This document shows, piece by piece, positions 7,465 through 16,710 of a stretch of 64,000 nt of DNA (positions are counted from its first letter, which is position 1; the number at the start of each line of letters is the position of its first letter). The notes beneath the pieces are model-generated. The model saw nothing but the letters and a program-made list of their open reading frames with translations, had not been told where the DNA came from and made no database searches. This DNA comes from Methylococcus sp. EFPC2 (GTDB lineage Bacteria > Pseudomonadota > Gammaproteobacteria > Methylococcales > Methylococcaceae). Both the position numbers and the translations under genes were made by a program. Location of the stretch: NCBI RefSeq assembly GCF_016925495.1, contig NZ_CP070491.1, forward strand, positions 3,162,001 through 3,226,000. Direction: 5' to 3'.

Positions 7465-9849
7465 CTAGAGCGAGAGTTTGACGCCCACCCAGCCGGCGCG
7501 CGGCGCGCCGACGCCGATGAAGCGGGTGTCGGTGAAATCGGGACCCAGCACACCATCGACCTGACCGTAAGTGCCGAAAGTCTGGTAGCGCTTGTCGAAC
7601 AGGTTATCGATGCGGGTAAACAGGGCGAAATGCTCGTTGTAGCGGTATTCGCCGTGCAGATTGAAAACCGCGTACTCCGAAAGCGGGCGATCCAGGTTGC
7701 CTTCGTCGCCGCGTAGATACTGGTTGCTGTTGAACACCATGTTGGCGCCCAGCACCAGACCTTTGATCGGTTCCACGTCGGCATGGATTTTCAACATATG
7801 GCGCGGGATGCCGGGGATGCGGTCGCCTTTTTCAACGGGGACTTCGCCATCCACCGCCTGGGGATTGTTCGGGCTGTTGGCCGTGAAGGGCGTGCGGAAA
7901 GTCGCGTCCAGCAAGGTGTAGTTCACACCCGCCCGCACCATGCCCACCTCGCCGTTGAGCCCCAGTTCGATGCCGCGCCGCCGGGTCTTGTCGATATTCT
8001 TAAAATATCCGGAGTTGGTGGTGGCCCCGGAGCTGATGAAGATGATGTCGTCGTGGTTTTCGGTCTGGAACACGCCCGCGCTCCAATTGAGCTTGCCGCC
8101 GATATAGCGGCCCAGGTCGCCGCGGAATCCGGCTTCCCAGGTCTTAGCGACCACCTGGTCGAGCGGCGGGTCGGACAGGAAGGCATTGGGCAGCTTGCAG
8201 GGCGCGTCCGGATCCGCACAGCTCAGCTCCATGGGCGTGGGCGCGCGGTTGGACTCGCTGTAGTTGCCGTACAGGCCCACTTCCGGCATGAACTTATAGG
8301 TCAGGCCGGCCGACGGATTGAAACGCTCGAACTTGTGGAATCCGTCCAGCCTGGGCTCGCCTTCTTCCGGGTACTGGTCCTGCATATTGATGAAGGACAG
8401 GTTGTAGCGGCCGGCCGCGGTGATGGCGAGTTGGTCGGTCACCGAGAAGGTGTCGGTGAGGTACAGGCCGTGATGGCGGACCTTGGCGTTCAGCCGCACC
8501 CGCGATTCGTTCACCTTGATGCCGCTGCCCACCGTGCCGCGGTCGTCGGTCAGGCTGGCGAGCTCGGTGTCGGACTCGAAGTGCACGCGCGCCTCGTCGT
8601 AGCTGCCGCCCACCACCGCGCGGTTGTCGAAGCCGAAGACGGGCTGGTTGAACGCCGCCTGCAGGCTGCCGCCATAGCCGCGCTGATGGGTCTGGCTGGT
8701 GTTGTTGGTCGCGCCTTCGACCGCGTCGCTGGCAGCCACGTCCTTGCCGTTGACATCGACCGCCCGGCCACCTGCGCCGCCGTCGTCACACAGAAAACCC
8801 TCGTCCCCCGCCGCCTCGCAGTCATCGAAGTCGCTATCGTCGCCGTTGAAAGTCTTGACGCGGTTCTGGCGGAAATAGGCGGTGCCGGAGAGTTCGGTCT
8901 GATCGGTCAGCCAGGTGCTACCGTCCAGGGAGGCGAGGAAAAGCCGGGTATTGGTACGGTCGGGATGGGTGAAGATGGCTTCCGGATCCTGTTTGAACAG
9001 CTGCTCCGGCACGGCGCCGTTGCCGATGAGATAGTTGTTGTTGGAAGTCAGGGTGAGATTCGCGGTGCTGCGGTCGTCCTTGTAGCTGAGCGTGCCGAAG
9101 CCCTGTTTCACGTCGGTCGGCGAGTAGTCGCGCCAGCCGTCTTCCTCGAAACTCTTGAGGTCCAGAAAATAGCCGAAGGTGCCGTTGTTCCAGCCGCTGA
9201 TAAGCTCCTGGCTGTGCCGCCCCCAGGAACCGCCGCTGACTTCGATGGTATGGCCCGGTGCGGTGAAACCGGTCTTGGTGCGTACGGAAATCGCGCCACC
9301 CAGGCTGTTCAGGCCGTAGACCGGGTTGGAACCGCTGTGCAGCGACATCGTGTCGATGGCGCCTTCGGGCACCAGATCCCAGTTGACCGTGTCGCCGAAA
9401 GGTTCGTTGAAGCGTATGCCGTTGTAATAGACCGACAGTCCTTGCGGCAGTCCCAACAGGGGCGAGGCGGTGAAGCCGCGGAACTGCACGTCGGGCTGAA
9501 AGGGATTGTTCTGCGCGTCGTTGATGTTCACGCTGCCGAGGAAACGGCGCATGTAGTCCGCCAGGGACACGCTCTCCGTCCGGTCGAGCTGCTCGGACGT
9601 CGCGGTCTGCACCGGCGAAGGAATCTTGTCGGCCGGCAGGCCGGAACCGCCGATAGGCGTCTCGCCGACGATTTCCACCGTCTCAAGGCTCTGGACCTCC
9701 GCCTTGTTTTCATCCGCCGCCTGGGCGCCGGCACTGATGAGCAGCATGGCCTGGCAGAGGGCGCTTAGCCGAAAAACTCTGCACGATGGCGAATTTTTCC
9801 GTCGGGCGACGACATGAGAGGTGGGGCGGCGTTGAGGCTGGGCAGTCAT
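7465..9849 (-). CDS. TonB-dependent outer-membrane receptor
   Basis: A 794-residue receptor from the ATG at 9849, preferred over the ATG at 9858 because GGA lies 9 bases upstream of it. A signal peptide ends at about AGAQAADE (residue 45). A TonB-box-like segment (VETVEIVG-type, LETVEIVGE) follows, then the plug domain (about residues 75-190) with LGSVNIND, RGFTASP and the conserved ALNSLGGAISVRTK-like end. The remainder alternates as beta strands and ends in IDNLFDKRYQ and an aromatic-type VGVKLSL C-terminus used by the Bam machinery. The ligand is not evident; siderophore, copper or vitamin uptake are all possible. It is monocistronic, between metG and ampD. Confidence 0.92.
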   Translation of the reverse strand: MTAQPQRRPTSHVVARRKNSPSCRVFRLSALCQAMLLISAGAQAADENKAEVQSLETVEIVGETPIGGSGLPADKIPSPVQTATSEQLDRTESVSLADYMRRFLGSVNINDAQNNPFQPDVQFRGFTASPLLGLPQGLSVYYNGIRFNEPFGDTVNWDLVPEGAIDTMSLHSGSNPVYGLNSLGGAISVRTKTGFTAPGHTIEVSGGSWGRHSQELISGWNNGTFGYFLDLKSFEEDGWRDYSPTDVKQGFGTLSYKDDRSTANLTLTSNNNYLIGNGAVPEQLFKQDPEAIFTHPDRTNTRLFLASLDGSTWLTDQTELSGTAYFRQNRVKTFNGDDSDFDDCEAAGDEGFLCDDGGAGGRAVDVNGKDVAASDAVEGATNNTSQTHQRGYGGSLQAAFNQPVFGFDNRAVVGGSYDEARVHFESDTELASLTDDRGTVGSGIKVNESRVRLNAKVRHHGLYLTDTFSVTDQLAITAAGRYNLSFINMQDQYPEEGEPRLDGFHKFERFNPSAGLTYKFMPEVGLYGNYSESNRAPTPMELSCADPDAPCKLPNAFLSDPPLDQVVAKTWEAGFRGDLGRYIGGKLNWSAGVFQTENHDDIIFISSGATTNSGYFKNIDKTRRRGIELGLNGEVGMVRAGVNYTLLDATFRTPFTANSPNNPQAVDGEVPVEKGDRIPGIPRHMLKIHADVEPIKGLVLGANMVFNSNQYLRGDEGNLDRPLSEYAVFNLHGEYRYNEHFALFTRIDNLFDKRYQTFGTYGQVDGVLGPDFTDTRFIGVGAPRAGWVGVKLSL

Positions 9850-9950
9850 GAATACCATTCCGGGCTGACGATATAAGAGGACGCAAATTCTCCCGGACAG
9901 CCCCCCTTCCAGTCATTAGGAAAAACTCCCGAATGCGGCATATTCCTGAT

Positions 9951-10511
9951 TCACCGCGGCATCGGCTGAGCGTCCAGCAGTCCATTCAGACAGGCCCAGT
10001 CGAACGAATCGCCCGGATCGGTCTTGCGGCCCGGAGCGATGTCGCTGTGGCCGGCGATGTCGGCGCGCGACAGCGTCGGATAATGCGCGAGCAGACCGGC
10101 GATGACCTCGGCCAGGCGGCGATACTGGACGTCCGCGTAGGCGGTCTGTTCGTCGCCTTCCAGTTCGATGCCTATGGAAAAATCGTTGCAGCACTCGCGG
10201 CCCCGGTACACCGAAACACCAGCATGCCAGGCGCGCCGGTCGAACGGCACGTATTGCACGATTTCGCCGTCGCGCCGGATCAGCAGATGAGCCGAGACCC
10301 GCAACTGATGGATGGCGGCGAAATAAGGATGTGCGTCGGCCGGCAGAGTGCCCAGAAACAACCTGTCTATCCAGTCGCCGCCGAACTCGCCCGGCGGCAG
10401 GCTGATGCAGTGGACGACGATGAGCGCGAGGCCGGCCGGGTCGGAACGGTCGTCGCAATGAGGTGAGGGACATCGGCGGGCGCTATCCAGCCAGCCCTGT
10501 TCGATCTTCAC
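9951..10511 (-). CDS. ampD: 1,6-anhydro-N-acetylmuramyl-L-alanine amidase
   Basis: A 186-residue cytoplasmic zinc amidase that strips the peptide from anhydro-muropeptides in cell-wall recycling. Zinc ligands fit His34 (VVHCIS), His155 (GHSDIAPG) and Asp165 (KTDPG), and the catalytic Glu116 lies in GIELEG. The N-terminal PSPHCDDR is the usual AmpD start. In other bacteria loss of AmpD derepresses ampC beta-lactamase through AmpR; neither gene is seen here. The gene for a small lipoprotein lies 10 bases upstream on the same strand. Confidence 0.95.
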   Translation of the reverse strand: MKIEQGWLDSARRCPSPHCDDRSDPAGLALIVVHCISLPPGEFGGDWIDRLFLGTLPADAHPYFAAIHQLRVSAHLLIRRDGEIVQYVPFDRRAWHAGVSVYRGRECCNDFSIGIELEGDEQTAYADVQYRRLAEVIAGLLAHYPTLSRADIAGHSDIAPGRKTDPGDSFDWACLNGLLDAQPMPR

Positions 10512-10521
10512 GGCGTTTGTC

Positions 10522-10815
10522 TCACCAGCCGCCCGCGGGTACGGCGATCATCTGATAAGCCGTGCGGAATACCGCCAGCGGCAGCAGCAGGCTGTCGAAT
10601 GCGAAGCTGAAGGGCAGGTCGCCCGCCGGGCAGCTCGGCGTCTGCAGCTCATAGCGCCGGAGGTAGTAGTCGTCGCCTTGCAGTGCCGCCCAGTCCAGTC
10701 GCACCCCGCTGTAGATGCGGGGCGCGTCGGCATGCGGTCCGTCGTGGGAAAGAAAAGTGCCGCAACCGGCCAGGGCGGCGGCCGGCACGAGCCACGCCAC
10801 GCGACGAAGGCGCAT
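10522..10815 (-). CDS. YceK/YidQ-family lipoprotein
   Basis: A 97-residue protein with a lipoprotein signal: basic start MRLRRVAW, a hydrophobic stretch, and the lipobox ALAGC with Cys18 as lipidation site. The mature part resembles the YceK/YidQ family: IYSGVRLDW near residue 34, then a short D-L-P-F-S-F-A-F-D-S-L-L-L-P-L motif near residues 66-80. Function is unknown; the family is anchored in the envelope. It starts 6 bases after the upstream hypothetical gene and ends 10 bases before ampD, so the three are probably one transcript. Confidence 0.75.
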   Translation of the reverse strand: MRLRRVAWLVPAAALAGCGTFLSHDGPHADAPRIYSGVRLDWAALQGDDYYLRRYELQTPSCPAGDLPFSFAFDSLLLPLAVFRTAYQMIAVPAGGW

Positions 10816-10821
10816 GCGCTC

Positions 10822-11457
10822 TCAATCCACGTCCAGACGGCCGGCCAAAAGACCCAAGGGATCCTGATTGGACTTTTCCAACTGCTTGAGGATGCGCCGC
10901 TGCACGGTCGGAGAATCGCCCGGTCCCGCCGCATAAAACGGCTGTCCGTCGCGGCCGAAAAAGAATTCGACGGGACAGTCGGACGCATCGACGTCGCCGA
11001 ACAACATGCGCGCCAGCTTGTAATCGGGATGCGGCTGAAATCCGAGCTTGCGCCCGTAAGCCTCGGCCGCCTCGACCAGCTTGCGGACATAGGCGGCGTC
11101 CAGTTCGACGAATTCTTCGTCGGAACTGGTTTTGAATTCCTCCAGCCGGGCCCGGTAATCCTCCTCGCTGTCGATGCCGGCCATGGCGTTCTTCACGCCC
11201 AGGCACCAGGTGTCCAGCAGGAACAGGCTGATGGCATAAGAGCCGTTGGGCAGCCGGCGACTGATCCAGATGGAGCCCAGCCCCGTTTCGAACAAGCGGG
11301 TGGGCACCAATACGTCGGCGACCGGCGCCTTGGACGCCGTCAACCATTCGGTAGCCAGCCCTAAGCCGGCCTGGCCAGCGCCGACCTTGCGGACTTCTTT
11401 GCGCTTGGCGGCTTTTTTCGCGCGTTTCTTTTGCAACGCCTTGGAACTGAGGGCCAT
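10822..11457 (-). CDS. Conserved protein of unknown function
   Basis: A 211-residue soluble protein I do not recognise. The N-terminus is very basic (QKKRAKKAAKRKEVRK, residues 9-24), which could bind nucleic acid. A hydrophobic core follows (GSYAISLFLLDTWCLGVKNA, about residues 71-90), then an acidic helical region. The C-terminal third contains PVEFFFGRDGQPFYAAGPGD, then a helix. No signal peptide or membrane span is seen. It is the first gene of the probable operon with the YidQ-like lipoprotein and ampD, and diverges from moaD. Confidence 0.6.
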   Translation of the reverse strand: MALSSKALQKKRAKKAAKRKEVRKVGAGQAGLGLATEWLTASKAPVADVLVPTRLFETGLGSIWISRRLPNGSYAISLFLLDTWCLGVKNAMAGIDSEEDYRARLEEFKTSSDEEFVELDAAYVRKLVEAAEAYGRKLGFQPHPDYKLARMLFGDVDASDCPVEFFFGRDGQPFYAAGPGDSPTVQRRILKQLEKSNQDPLGLLAGRLDVD

Positions 11458-11583
11458 CTTGCGTCTCTCGTCTGGGAAGGGATGCGCTATTTTACGGCCA
11501 GAGGGAACGCCCGGCGAGCAGAGCGATGCCAGTTCGGAACGATTGCGGTAGACTCCGCCCCATTCCTATGTCCGGGTGTAACG

Positions 11584-11817
11584 ATGTCGATCAGAGTGAG
11601 GTATTTCGCCAGCCTGCGGGAAACCTTGGGCCGCAACGAGGAAAGCTTGTCCGCGGAGGGTATCGCCACGGTGAGCGACGTCTGGCGCTGCGTGAGCGGC
11701 GGCAAGCCGCTCCCGGATCATCTGCTCTGCGCGGTGAACATGGAATACAGCGAGGCAGGTACCGCCGTGCGTGACGGCGACGAGGTGGCCTTCTTCCCGC
11801 CTGTCACGGGTGGCTGA
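11584..11817 (+). CDS. moaD: Molybdopterin synthase sulfur carrier subunit
   Basis: A 77-residue ubiquitin-like protein from the ATG at 11584. It starts MSIRVRYFASLRE and ends with FFPPVTGG; the terminal Gly-Gly becomes the thiocarboxylate that donates sulfur to precursor Z in molybdenum-cofactor synthesis. An in-frame ATG at 11431 would add 51 unlike residues and is rejected. The stop is one base before the moaE ATG, so the two subunits are translated together. No other moa genes lie in the window. Confidence 0.95.
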   Translation: MSIRVRYFASLRETLGRNEESLSAEGIATVSDVWRCVSGGKPLPDHLLCAVNMEYSEAGTAVRDGDEVAFFPPVTGG

Positions 11818-11818
11818 G

Positions 11819-12265
11819 ATGGCCTCCATCGAGCTGCGCGACGCCCCGTTCCTGCCCTACCGCGAGTTGGAGGCCTTTCAGGCCGCTTTGCCGGAACTGG
11901 CCGGCCGCTACGGCGCGACCGCCAGCTTCGTGGGCAGCCTGCGGGATTTCAACGAAGGCGAAGCGGTGAGCGGCATGTTCCTGGAGCATTACCCCGGCAT
12001 GACCGAACGCCGGCTCGCCGACATCGTGGACCAGGCACGGGAGCATTGGCCCTTCCTGGAAGCCCTGGTGATCCACCGCATCGGCCAGATAAGGCCGCAC
12101 GAGGCCATCGTGCTGGTGGCGATCTGGTCGGCCCATCGCGGCGCGGCCTTCGACGCCTGTCGCTGGATCATGGAAGAGTTGAAAAACAGCGCGCCCTTCT
12201 GGAAAAAAGAAACCCTGCCGGAAGGGGAACAGCGCTGGGTGCAACACAATACCGACGGCTATTGA
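11819..12265 (+). CDS. moaE: Molybdopterin synthase catalytic subunit
   Basis: A 148-residue partner of MoaD, forming the MoaD2-MoaE2 synthase that makes molybdopterin in the cytoplasm. Family marks are GATASFVGSLRDFN (residues 33-44), VIHRIGQI (84-91), WSAHRGAAFDACRW and the active-site lysine region LKNSAPFWKKE (121-131). The ATG at 11819 follows the moaD stop after one base (TGAGATG). The in-frame ATG at 11771 lies inside moaD and is rejected. Confidence 0.95.
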   Translation: MASIELRDAPFLPYRELEAFQAALPELAGRYGATASFVGSLRDFNEGEAVSGMFLEHYPGMTERRLADIVDQAREHWPFLEALVIHRIGQIRPHEAIVLVAIWSAHRGAAFDACRWIMEELKNSAPFWKKETLPEGEQRWVQHNTDGY

Positions 12266-12326
12266 CGCTTAAATCCGCACGCAGGCCTGCGGACATTGAT
12301 AGGCGCGCCTCCGGCTTTTGCCCCGC

Positions 12327-13697
12327 CTAGTTTCCCGTATTCAGCCGGTAGCACGGCTCGTAATGGCTGCCGGGCAGCTTCATGCGGCCTTGAGCCACGA
12401 AGGCCGACAGCAGTTCGTCGAGCGGCTTCAGGATGGCCGGATCGCCCTTGAGTTCGAACGGTCCCCTTTCCTCGATGGCGCGTATGCCCTCGGCCTTCAC
12501 ATTGCCCGCCACGATGCCCGAAAACGCCCGCCGCAGATGGGCCGCCAGCAGATGGGGCGGCTGGTCGCGGTGCAGTTCCAGTTCCCCCATGTTTTCGTGA
12601 CTGGGTTCGAAAGGCGTCTGGAAGGCGTGTTCGATCTTCAATAGCCAATTGAAGTAATAAGCGTCGTGATGGTGGCGGCGGAACTGCCGAACCGCCTCCA
12701 CGCCTTGTTTCATCTCGCGGGCCACCTCCGCCGGGTCGCCCACGATGATGCGGTAATAGCGGCGAACCTCGGGGCCGACGGTGGCCGCCAGAAAGGCGTC
12801 GATCTGACGGAAATAGGCGGCGCTGCCGGCCGGCCCGGTCAAGACCAGCGGGAAGGGCAGATAGGTGTTGTCGGGGTGCAGCAAGATACCCAACAGGTAG
12901 AAAATTTCCTCGGCCGTGCCGGCGCCGCCCGGAAACACGACAATGCCATGCCCCAGGCGCACGAAGGCTTCCAGGCGTTTTTCGATGTCCGGCAGGATGA
13001 CCAGTTCGTTGACGATGGGATTGGGCGGTTCCGCGGCGATGATGCCGGGCTCGGTGAGTCCCACATAGCGCGCTCCGGCGATGCGCTGCTTGGCATGGCC
13101 TATGGTCGCCCCTTTCATCGGTCCCTTCATGGCGCCGGGCCCGCATCCGGTGCACACCTCGATGCCCCGCAGGCCCAGTTCGTGGCCGACCTCCTTGGTG
13201 TATTCGTATTCGTCGCGGCTGATGGAATGACCGCCCCAGCACACCACCAGATTGGGGTTGACCTGGGGAATCAGCGACCCCGCGTTGCGCAGGATGTGAA
13301 AAACCGCGTTGCTGATGTCCTCGGTGCGGCCCAGATCGAATGCGGGGTTGGTGACGATCTCCGAGTTCGTGTAGACGATGTCGCGCAGCACCGAGAACAG
13401 GTGCTCGCGTATGCCGCGTATCATCTCGCCGTCGACGAAAGCGCCCGACGGCGCGTTCAGCAGGTCCAGCTTGATGCCGCGCGCCTGCTGGATCACCCGC
13501 ACGTCGAAGGTGCGGTATTTGTCCAGCACCACCCGGCTGTCGTCGACATGGCTGCCACAATTCAACACGGCCAGGGAACAGCGGCGAAATAGCTCGTGGA
13601 GACCGCTGGCGCTGGTATCCAGCAACTGGGAGACCTCTTTTTTCGACAGGATTTCCAGGCGGCCTTCGGGGTGTATCTGTAGGTTGACGGTTTGCAT
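12327..13697 (-). CDS. ppnN: Pyrimidine/purine-nucleotide 5'-monophosphate nucleosidase
   Basis: A 456-residue protein, the normal size for PpnN (YgdH) of gammaproteobacteria. The central LOG/lysine-decarboxylase-like Rossmann domain has GCGPGAMKGPMKGA (phosphate loop) and the family motif PGGAGTAEE near residue 250. The N-terminal extension is characteristic of PpnN and binds (p)ppGpp in E. coli. The enzyme cuts nucleotide monophosphates to a base and ribose 5-phosphate and tunes purine pools in the stringent response. The ATG at 13697 (MQTVNLQIHPEGRL) fits the family start. It stands alone, converging with moaE. Confidence 0.9.
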   Translation of the reverse strand: MQTVNLQIHPEGRLEILSKKEVSQLLDTSASGLHELFRRCSLAVLNCGSHVDDSRVVLDKYRTFDVRVIQQARGIKLDLLNAPSGAFVDGEMIRGIREHLFSVLRDIVYTNSEIVTNPAFDLGRTEDISNAVFHILRNAGSLIPQVNPNLVVCWGGHSISRDEYEYTKEVGHELGLRGIEVCTGCGPGAMKGPMKGATIGHAKQRIAGARYVGLTEPGIIAAEPPNPIVNELVILPDIEKRLEAFVRLGHGIVVFPGGAGTAEEIFYLLGILLHPDNTYLPFPLVLTGPAGSAAYFRQIDAFLAATVGPEVRRYYRIIVGDPAEVAREMKQGVEAVRQFRRHHHDAYYFNWLLKIEHAFQTPFEPSHENMGELELHRDQPPHLLAAHLRRAFSGIVAGNVKAEGIRAIEERGPFELKGDPAILKPLDELLSAFVAQGRMKLPGSHYEPCYRLNTGN

Positions 13698-13915
13698 CTA
13701 TCGTGTGGACCCGGGGTTGGGAAGTCGGGGAGATATGCACAGTTCCTGTGGATAACTTTGTGCATTAATGCTGGGCGAAAGCCGCGAGCCCCTATGCTTT
13801 CAGGGGCCGTTTCGGATTGTCGCAAAATTGGTCAATTCGATGAATCAACGAAAAAACAATGACTTATAAGTTATTGTTTTGTGACGAGCGCCTTCCAGGC
13901 CTTGCATTCCGCGCA

Positions 13916-14548
13916 TCACCCCGGTTTCGTTTCGACTGTGCACAATTCGGCCCAGGCCGGATGGCTTTCGATCAGACGCAAGGCTTCCGCCAGCAGATCC
14001 ACGCCGGGCGGCACCCGATGCCAGGGCGAGGCGCCAGAAGGATGTGGCAGAGGAATCACGTCGACTGGCCGGCCGGCCAGGTCCACGCGGTGTTGGCGGC
14101 CGATGACGTCGATCAGTTTGTCGACCTCCAGCAGTCGCCCTATCGCCAGTTTGCCCACAGGAATGAGCAGACGGGGGCGCAGCAACTCCATCTCGCGCTC
14201 CAGCCAGGGAGCGCAGCGTTGAATTTCGACCGGATTCGGCACCCGGTCGCCGCCTTTGGGATGCTTGCCGGGGAAACAGCGACAGACCGCGGCCATGTAT
14301 ACCGTGCGGCGAAAAGTCGCCTCGTCCAGGCCGATGCGAGCGAACCACTTGAACAGCGTCTTGCCGGCGGTCCAGGCGAAGGGACGTCCGAGGGCGCCCT
14401 CCTTGTCGCCCGGCGCCTGGCCGATGAGCAGCACGGGCGAGACGGCCGGCTGGCCCAGAACGACAGGCCCTATCATGTCGGGACAAAGAGTGCAGGCCGC
14501 TAGGCGGCGCTGGTGTTCCAACAGCAGTTCAGCGGTCGGGGCGCTCAT
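13916..14548 (-). CDS. Uracil-DNA glycosylase superfamily protein (Fe-S, family 4-like)
   Basis: A 210-residue protein from the ATG at 14548 (MSAPTAELL); the longer frame to 14665 overlaps mdoH and is rejected. Four cysteines have the spacing of Fe-S uracil-DNA glycosylases: CTLC near residues 18-21, then CRCF and a QRC-APWL further on. Motif 1 is GQAPGDKEG in place of the GEAPGxxED of classical family 4, and the C-terminal motif is PLPHPSGASPW (family 4: HPSxxL/R). It probably removes uracil or related lesions from DNA, but the altered motif 1 leaves the substrate uncertain. It lies 83 bases after mdoH. Confidence 0.75.
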   Translation of the reverse strand: MSAPTAELLLEHQRRLAACTLCPDMIGPVVLGQPAVSPVLLIGQAPGDKEGALGRPFAWTAGKTLFKWFARIGLDEATFRRTVYMAAVCRCFPGKHPKGGDRVPNPVEIQRCAPWLEREMELLRPRLLIPVGKLAIGRLLEVDKLIDVIGRQHRVDLAGRPVDVIPLPHPSGASPWHRVPPGVDLLAEALRLIESHPAWAELCTVETKPG

Positions 14549-14631
14549 CGGTGCCGGTCGTGACAGTGACGGTATCGGCTCACCCGCGCAGCCTCCCTGT
14601 GGAAACCGCCCCCCGTCATCGAACGGGTGCT

Positions 14632-16695
14632 TCAGTGCGAGACACCGGCTTCCTGCTTGCCCCAAGCCAAAGTATGCAAGCGCATCAGCGTTTCGGGATC
14701 GGAAATCAGCGTGCGCTTTTCATGCGGACTCAGGTGCTCCGGCCCGTCTTCGATCAGCCGGTAGAGCAAGGCCTTGAGTTCGTGGCGCTGCCGCTTCCTG
14801 ACCGGTCTTTGCGGCAACAAGGCCAGATGCAGGGCACACACGCCGGGATTCATGATGCTGGCCTGTTCCCCGGCGGGGTTGCGTTCGCTTTCCTCTTCCG
14901 CACGGGCCAGATTCTCGTGCAGCAACTGGATGACACGGGGCGCGTTCGTCTCTTCCGGCGTGAGGAAAAAACCCAGGCGACGCATGGCTTTGCCCAGGTG
15001 GGTGCTGCTGGAGACGATGGACACCGGTATGGCCAGAACCAGACCGGCCAGGACGGGAGTGAACCACCAGAAGAAGCTGGGAATATAGGTGTAGCTGACC
15101 CAGCCCGCGACCAGGCCGACCAGTGTTTGCCCGCCGTGGGCCGCCGTGGCTTCGCGCAGGCTCAAGCGGTGGTCGCCGCGATTCTGCGGCGGCCAGCCCA
15201 CGCTCTTGCGCAAGAGGATGGCCAGCACGAACTTGCTCTGGTACAGCATCAGCACCGGTGCGGTCAGCATGGAAAACACGGTTTCCAGGAAGACGCTCAG
15301 ACTCGCCCGGATATAGCCGCCGAAGGCCTTGACGCGCCGGGGTTTGAGAAATAACAGGAAAAGGCTGAGGATCTTGGGAGCGAACAACATGGCCAGGGTG
15401 GTCAGCAGCACGGTGGTCATTTCCACGGCGTAGGATTCCGGCCACACCGGATAAAAATTGTCGCCGAAGAAGTACACCGGCACCGTGCGGCTCTGCACGT
15501 AGGCCTCGAAGCCAGTGAACACCAGGAACAGCAGCCACAGCGGCGACGACACGTAGGACATGATGCCCATGACCATGTGCAAGCGGCTCAGGGCGGAAAA
15601 CCCGCGCGCGCCGATCAGCTTCATGTGCTGCAGATTGCCCTGGCACCAGCGCCGATCGCGCTTGGCGTAATCGATCAGGGTGGGCGGCACCTCCTCATAA
15701 CTTTCGCGGATTTCATAACCCAGCCAGACTTCCCAGCCTGCCTTGCGCAGCAGCGCGGCCTCGACGAAGTCGTGGCTGAGTATCTCGCCGCCGAAGGGCT
15801 CCCGTCCCGGCAGCTTGGGCAGGCCGCAATGCTGGACGAAAGGCTTGAGGCGGATGATGGCGTTGTGACCCCAGTAGTTGCTGTCGCCCATCAGCCACCA
15901 GGAACTGCCGGCGGTGAAGATGTCGCTGTACAGGCTGCTGCCGAACTGCAGGATGCGGGCGAACAGGGACTTGTGGTTGACCGGCAGCGGCGGCGACTGG
16001 ATCAGGGCCACGCGCGGATGGGCCTCCATCAGGTCGACCATCTTGGTCAGGGCCGAACCGCCCATCAGACTGTCGGCGTCCAGCACCAGCATGTAACGGT
16101 AACGTCCACCCCAGCGCTTACAGAAGTCTTCCAGATTGCCGCTCTTGCGGCTCACGTTCTTCTCACGATTACGGTAGAAAATGCGGCCGTGGGCGTCGAA
16201 ATCACAACACATGCGATACCAGTTCACCTCTTCCTGCACCCAGGTGTCGGGGTCGCGGGTATCGCTCAGGATGAACAGGTCGAACTCGCCGCCCCGTGCG
16301 GTTTCCAGCAAGGACTGGTAGATCGCGCGCAGGCCGGCGAACACCCGGGTGGGATCCTCGTTGTAGATCGGCATGACCAGGGCGGTGCGCGGAGGAGAGT
16401 TGTCCGGCACCGCATCCGCGGCACGCGAGGGCAGACGGCCGATCGAATATTTGTCGCCGCCGAACAGCAGCACCAGGAATCCGCTGACGGCGGTCCAGAA
16501 GGAAGTGCTCACCCACAGGATCAGCAGGGTGTAGAGCACCAGCAACACGATTTCCGAGGGCGTCAGGCCATTCTGGAAGAATGCGCTGGCGATCATCGCC
16601 ATGGCGGCGAAAGTCGTCAGCAAGACCAGGGTGAAAAACAGGGTGCGGCGGAAAATGCGGCGACCGGAAGGTAACGCGGGTGCACTCGGTGGCAT
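14632..16695 (-). CDS. mdoH: Glucans biosynthesis glucosyltransferase H
   Basis: A 687-residue GT2 membrane enzyme that makes the beta-1,2 backbone of osmoregulated periplasmic glucans from UDP-glucose. Two N-terminal helices (about residues 16-75) precede the catalytic domain: MPIYNEDP, LVLDADSLM, HDFVEAALL and the R-x-x-R-W motif in KRDRRWCQGN. Five or six more helices follow, then a soluble C-terminus. It is shorter than E. coli OpgH (about 847) because the long cytoplasmic N-terminus is missing; a separate 162-residue frame lies there instead, in the same frame but behind two TAG stops. The ATG at 16695 is the start. Confidence 0.92.
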   Translation of the reverse strand: MPPSAPALPSGRRIFRRTLFFTLVLLTTFAAMAMIASAFFQNGLTPSEIVLLVLYTLLILWVSTSFWTAVSGFLVLLFGGDKYSIGRLPSRAADAVPDNSPPRTALVMPIYNEDPTRVFAGLRAIYQSLLETARGGEFDLFILSDTRDPDTWVQEEVNWYRMCCDFDAHGRIFYRNREKNVSRKSGNLEDFCKRWGGRYRYMLVLDADSLMGGSALTKMVDLMEAHPRVALIQSPPLPVNHKSLFARILQFGSSLYSDIFTAGSSWWLMGDSNYWGHNAIIRLKPFVQHCGLPKLPGREPFGGEILSHDFVEAALLRKAGWEVWLGYEIRESYEEVPPTLIDYAKRDRRWCQGNLQHMKLIGARGFSALSRLHMVMGIMSYVSSPLWLLFLVFTGFEAYVQSRTVPVYFFGDNFYPVWPESYAVEMTTVLLTTLAMLFAPKILSLFLLFLKPRRVKAFGGYIRASLSVFLETVFSMLTAPVLMLYQSKFVLAILLRKSVGWPPQNRGDHRLSLREATAAHGGQTLVGLVAGWVSYTYIPSFFWWFTPVLAGLVLAIPVSIVSSSTHLGKAMRRLGFFLTPEETNAPRVIQLLHENLARAEEESERNPAGEQASIMNPGVCALHLALLPQRPVRKRQRHELKALLYRLIEDGPEHLSPHEKRTLISDPETLMRLHTLAWGKQEAGVSH

Positions 16696-16710
16696 GGGCT
16701 ATGGTCGTGT

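Noticed and set aside
7783-9768. 661-residue open frame on the plus strand
   Set aside because: Antisense of the TonB-dependent receptor, which has clear plug and barrel motifs.
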